A stretch of DNA of 64,000 nt. Source: Kitasatospora sp. GP82 (GTDB lineage Bacteria > Actinomycetota > Actinomycetes > Streptomycetales > Streptomycetaceae). Where the stretch lies: contig NZ_JARZAJ010000010.1 in NCBI RefSeq assembly GCF_029892105.1, forward strand, positions 62,001 to 126,000, written 5' to 3'. Made by a program: the position numbers and the translations under genes. Within the stretch, counting starts at the first letter, position 1. The number at the start of each line of letters is the position of its first letter. This document shows, in pieces, positions 61,374 through 64,000 of the stretch. The notes under the pieces were generated by a model. It ran no database searches. It had not been told where the DNA came from and worked only from the letters and a program-made list of their open reading frames with translations.

Positions 61374-61425
61374 GACATCAGATGACAGATGTCGGATGAC
61401 AGATATTGAAATCTGTCATCCGACA
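61374..61425. promoter_or_regulatory. Complex operator upstream of the aldo/keto reductase
   Basis: A perfect 15-bp inverted repeat, TGTCGGATGACAGAT / ATCTGTCATCCGACA with a six-base AT-rich spacer, occupies 61390-61425. An extra direct half-site GATGACAGAT lies at 61381-61390, and GACATC/GATGTC forms a second, overlapping inverted repeat starting at 61374. This is the least GC-rich block nearby. Probably bound by the TetR regulator encoded at 62574, in two or more dimers. Confidence 0.75.
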
Positions 61426-61486
61426 TGCCACAGTTGAGCCACGGCAGCCCGCCGGAGAAATCCGAGAAACCCCCCAGGAGCACCCC

Positions 61487-62494
61487 GTGACCACCACCCC
61501 CGCCCGTGCCACCCTCGGCGCCAGCGCCTTCACCACCTCCACCCTCGGCCTTGGCTGCATGGGCATGTCAGATCTCTACGGCCCCGCCGACGAGGCCGAG
61601 AGCATCGCCACCATCCACGCCGCTCTGGACGCCGGCGTCACCCTGCTCGACACCGGCGACTTCTACGGCATGGGCCACAACGAGCTCCTGATCCACGAGG
61701 CACTGCGCGGACGCAAGCGCGAGGACGTCGAGATCAGCGTCAAGTTCGGCGCCCAGCGAGCCCCGGGCGGCAGCTGGATCGGCTATGACGCCAGCCCGGC
61801 CGCCACCAAGACCGCCCTCGCCTACACGCTCCGCCGCCTGCGCACGGACTACATCGACGTCTACCGCCCGGCCCGGCTGGACCCGAACGTCCCGATCGAG
61901 GAGACCGTCGGCGCCATCGCCGAGCTGGTCGAGGCCGGCTATGTCCGCCACATCGGCCTCTCCGAGGTCGGGGCCGAGACCCTGCGCCGGGCCGCCGCGG
62001 TGCACCCGATCAGCGACCTTCAGATCGAGTACTCGCTGATCTCCCGCGGCCTGGAGTCCGAGGTCCTGCCCGCCGCCCGCTCCCTTGGCATCGGCGTGAC
62101 CGCGTACGGTGTGCTCTCCCGCGGCCTGCTCAGCGGCCACTGGAGCAGCAACCGCGAGGTGAACGCGGCCGACTTCCGCGGCCACAGCCCGCGATTCCAG
62201 GGTGAGAACCTGACGCACAACCTCAACCTGGTCGAGGCCCTGCGGGCCATCGCCGAGGCAAAGGGCGCCACCGTCGCCCAGATCGCGATCGCCTGGGTCG
62301 CCTCGCGCGGTTCGGACATCGTGCCGCTGGTCGGCGCCCGCCGCCGGGAGCGCCTGGCCGAGGCCCTCGGCTCCCTGGAGGTCACCCTCGGCCCGGCCGA
62401 TCTCGCCGCCATCGAGGCAGCGGTCCCCGCCGGTGCCGCCGCAGGCGAGCGGTACGCTGCCGCTCAGATGGCTCACCTCGACAGCGAGCACTGA
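61487..62494 (+). CDS. Aldo/keto reductase
   Basis: A 335-residue NADPH-dependent reductase of the AKR superfamily (YajO/IolS-like branch). GLGCMGMSDLYGP at the N-terminus, LLDTGDFYGMGHNE with the catalytic Asp and Tyr, EISVKFGAQ with the Lys, the DVYRPARLDPNVPIEETVGAIAELV segment usual in this branch, and C-terminal VPLVGARRRERLAEALGSL. It reduces aldehydes or ketones; substrate unknown. GTG 61487 follows AGGAG. Downstream on the same strand is a TetR regulator. Confidence 0.93.
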   Translation: MTTTPARATLGASAFTTSTLGLGCMGMSDLYGPADEAESIATIHAALDAGVTLLDTGDFYGMGHNELLIHEALRGRKREDVEISVKFGAQRAPGGSWIGYDASPAATKTALAYTLRRLRTDYIDVYRPARLDPNVPIEETVGAIAELVEAGYVRHIGLSEVGAETLRRAAAVHPISDLQIEYSLISRGLESEVLPAARSLGIGVTAYGVLSRGLLSGHWSSNREVNAADFRGHSPRFQGENLTHNLNLVEALRAIAEAKGATVAQIAIAWVASRGSDIVPLVGARRRERLAEALGSLEVTLGPADLAAIEAAVPAGAAAGERYAAAQMAHLDSEH

Positions 62495-62573
62495 CCGACC
62501 GGTCATCCCGCACGGGAAGGCCAGCTCCTACCCGACCGCCGGCCCGCAACCGCACCGAAGGACGTACCCCGCC

Positions 62574-63161
62574 GTGACCACGGACAGCACACTCACCCCC
62601 GAGCAGATCCTGAGCGCGGCGGAGGACGTCCTGCGGCGGTTCGGACCGGCCAAGGCCACCGTGGTGGACATCGCCCGCACGCTCGGGGTCAGCCACGGCA
62701 GTGTCTACCGCCACTTCCCCAGCAAGGTCGCACTCCGCGAGGCCGTCACCCAGCGGTGGCTCGACCAGGCGCACCACTCGCTCGCGGCGATCACCGTGGA
62801 GCGCGGCTCGGCCACCGAGCGCCTGTACCGCTGGCTGGCGACACTCTTCGCGGCCAAGCGCAAGAAGGCGTTGGACGATCCCGAGATGTTCGCCACCTAC
62901 ATGACCTTGGTGAACGAGCTCAGTGCCACGGTCGAGGCCCATATCGAGACCCTGACCGCACAGATCGCCACGATCGTCCAGGACGGTATCCGCCAGGGCG
63001 AGTTCCGTTCGACCGAGGTCGACACCGTGGCCCGCGCGGTCTTCCAGGCCACCGCCCACTTCCACGACCCGGCCCATGCCTCGGAGTGGGCCGACCCGAA
63101 GTGCGAGGCCGACTTCGAGGCCCTGTGGAACCTCCTCCTCACCGGCCTCCGCTCCCGCTGA
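62574..63161 (+). CDS. TetR family transcriptional regulator
   Basis: A 195-residue repressor. The N-terminal helix-turn-helix is LRRFGPAKATVVDIARTLGVSHGSVYRHFPSKVALREAV. The rest is an all-helical ligand and dimerisation domain. GTG 62574 with AAGGA 13 bases upstream is the most likely start. 79 bases after the aldo/keto reductase on the same strand, so probably co-transcribed and autoregulated through the operator at 61374-61425. Confidence 0.92.
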   Translation: MTTDSTLTPEQILSAAEDVLRRFGPAKATVVDIARTLGVSHGSVYRHFPSKVALREAVTQRWLDQAHHSLAAITVERGSATERLYRWLATLFAAKRKKALDDPEMFATYMTLVNELSATVEAHIETLTAQIATIVQDGIRQGEFRSTEVDTVARAVFQATAHFHDPAHASEWADPKCEADFEALWNLLLTGLRSR

Positions 63162-63365
63162 GGCATCCCGCCCCGGACTTCCCCCACCGGCTCCGGACCG
63201 CCACGACCAACGGCCCACGACCAACGGTCCACCGCCCACCTGCTGCCCATGACCGGCTGCCAATGAGCGGCTACCGGTGGGCGGTTCAGCTCGGTTCACG
63301 GCGGCAGGCGGCTGGCCTGCAGCCTCCATGGCGGGAGCCGCTCGTCCCCGGACCCACCGACCTTG

Positions 63366-63632
63366 TCAGTCCCGGGAGTTGCCGAAGAGGAGACGGTAGG
63401 CGATCAGCAGCACCAGGGCACCGGCGACCGCCGCCACCCAGGTGGTGAGGTCGAAGAAGTTCGTGGCTACCGGCCGGTGCAGGAAGGTCGCCGAGAGCCA
63501 ACCGCCCACGAAGGAACCGGCGATGCCGATCAGGGTCGTCACGATGAGGCCGCCCGGGTCACGTCCGGGCAGCAGGATCTTTGCGATGGCCCCGGCCATC
63601 AGGCCGAGGATGATCCAGCCGATGATGCTCAT
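63366..63632 (-). CDS. GlsB/YeaQ/YmgE family membrane protein
   Basis: An 88-residue protein with three hydrophobic helices ([62 protein letters not shown]). The Gly-rich [10 protein letters not shown] segment is the family signature. Called transglycosylase-associated in older annotation; often stress-induced. AGGAG precedes the ATG at 63630-63632. Single gene. Confidence 0.93.
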   Translation of the reverse strand: MSIIGWIILGLMAGAIAKILLPGRDPGGLIVTTLIGIAGSFVGGWLSATFLHRPVATNFFDLTTWVAAVAGALVLLIAYRLLFGNSRD

Positions 63633-63880
63633 ACGTTTCTCCTGCTCAACGCCAGCTGCCGCAATGCGGCCGCACTGCCATCAAGGACGCCCGACGTCGG
63701 CACCCCGGTTCCACCACCGCCTGCGGCCGCCCCGGAACGCCGAGGGGCACCCCTGAACGCCAGGGAACGCCGAGAGACGCCGACCACAGTGCCCGTCGAC
63801 GACCTCCGCCGCAAGGGCCCGCCCGGCGCCTTCATGGAGATATGAGAGGGTCGGGCCGCCCCACACCACACGGAGGAACT

Positions 63881-64000
63881 ATGACCACGGGACGGGTGCT
63901 GGTCGCGGACGACGACGCCGCCATCCGTCGCTCGCTGGAACGCGGCCTGCGGCTGAGCGGCTTCACGGTGCTGCTCGCCGAGGACGGGCCCAGCGCGCTG
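63881..64000 (+). CDS. Response regulator, N-terminal part (runs off the window)
   Basis: The first 40 codons of a receiver domain: [35 protein letters not shown], with the acidic pair DDD. GGAGG precedes the ATG at 63881. The pattern fits OmpR-type regulators of the MprA/TrcR kind; the rest lies beyond the end of the window, so the class of the DNA-binding domain is not visible. Confidence 0.85.
   Translation, partial: MTTGRVLVADDDAAIRRSLERGLRLSGFTVLLAEDGPSAL

Overview
The window is very GC-rich DNA with the codon and intergenic style of a streptomycete (Streptomyces, Kitasatospora or a close relative). Supporting signs are GTG and TTG starts, ATGA/GTGA-coupled operons, a conservon-type GTPase operon, a DmdR/IdeR-like iron box, TagF-type glycosyltransferases, and short GC-rich inverted repeats between genes. 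The genus cannot be fixed from the sequence alone. About 50 intact genes are visible, together with an unusual number of broken ones.

Layout. 0.2-2 kb: an SDR oxidoreductase, tRNA-Ile(GAU) with a perfect terminator hairpin, and a C-terminal scrap of a tyrosine integrase. 2-7 kb: sbcD-sbcC, a small zinc-ribbon protein and a YjbQ protein. 7-8.6 kb: a gene-poor, structured stretch. 8.6-16.3 kb: envelope and transport functions (GT2-TagF fusion, Na+/H+ antiporter, PlsC-like acyltransferase, ABC exporter) and an SDR. 16.7-21 kb: a coupled Baeyer-Villiger monooxygenase / hydrolase / SDR operon facing a MerR regulator. 21-25 kb: a large XRE regulator facing a PEP mutase/isocitrate lyase-family enzyme, then an inositol-phosphatase-like protein. 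25-29.5 kb: P450 scrap, then diaminobutyrate decarboxylase and aminotransferase genes behind an iron box. 29.6-34.9 kb: methyltransferase, broken peptide deformylase, and a CitA/CitB-type two-component system divergent from a DctA-type C4-dicarboxylate transporter. 35-43 kb: a repeat-containing hypothetical, an amino-acid-type binding lipoprotein, the conservon cvnABCD and an MHYT membrane sensor. 43-50 kb: two decayed loci (GlxA regulator/quinone oxidoreductase; response regulator/ABC transporter) flanking an intact P450 and the molybdate importer modABC. 50-54 kb: a secreted AMIN-like protein, PTH2-like, hypothetical, YbjQ and flavoprotein genes. 54-58 kb: the phenylacetyl-CoA epoxidase operon paaABCDE behind a PaaR-like operator. 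58.7-64 kb: an M20 peptidase with a long low-complexity N-terminus, a small GNAT, an aldo/keto reductase plus TetR pair with an elaborate operator, a GlsB/YeaQ membrane protein and the start of a response regulator.

The most striking general feature is gene decay by the same route at several places. Both 5' halves of neighbouring divergent genes are removed and their remnants abut (43.67 kb and 49.51 kb). Genes are internally deleted (P450 at 25.2 kb, deformylase at 30.7 kb, GlxA, ABC permease), and single-base frameshifts are added (49.37, 49.63 and 49.77 kb). The surrounding core operons are intact. Candidate regulatory sites worth testing lie at 15.5, 20.2, 29.4, 45.6, 47.6, 53.1, 58.2 and 61.4 kb.
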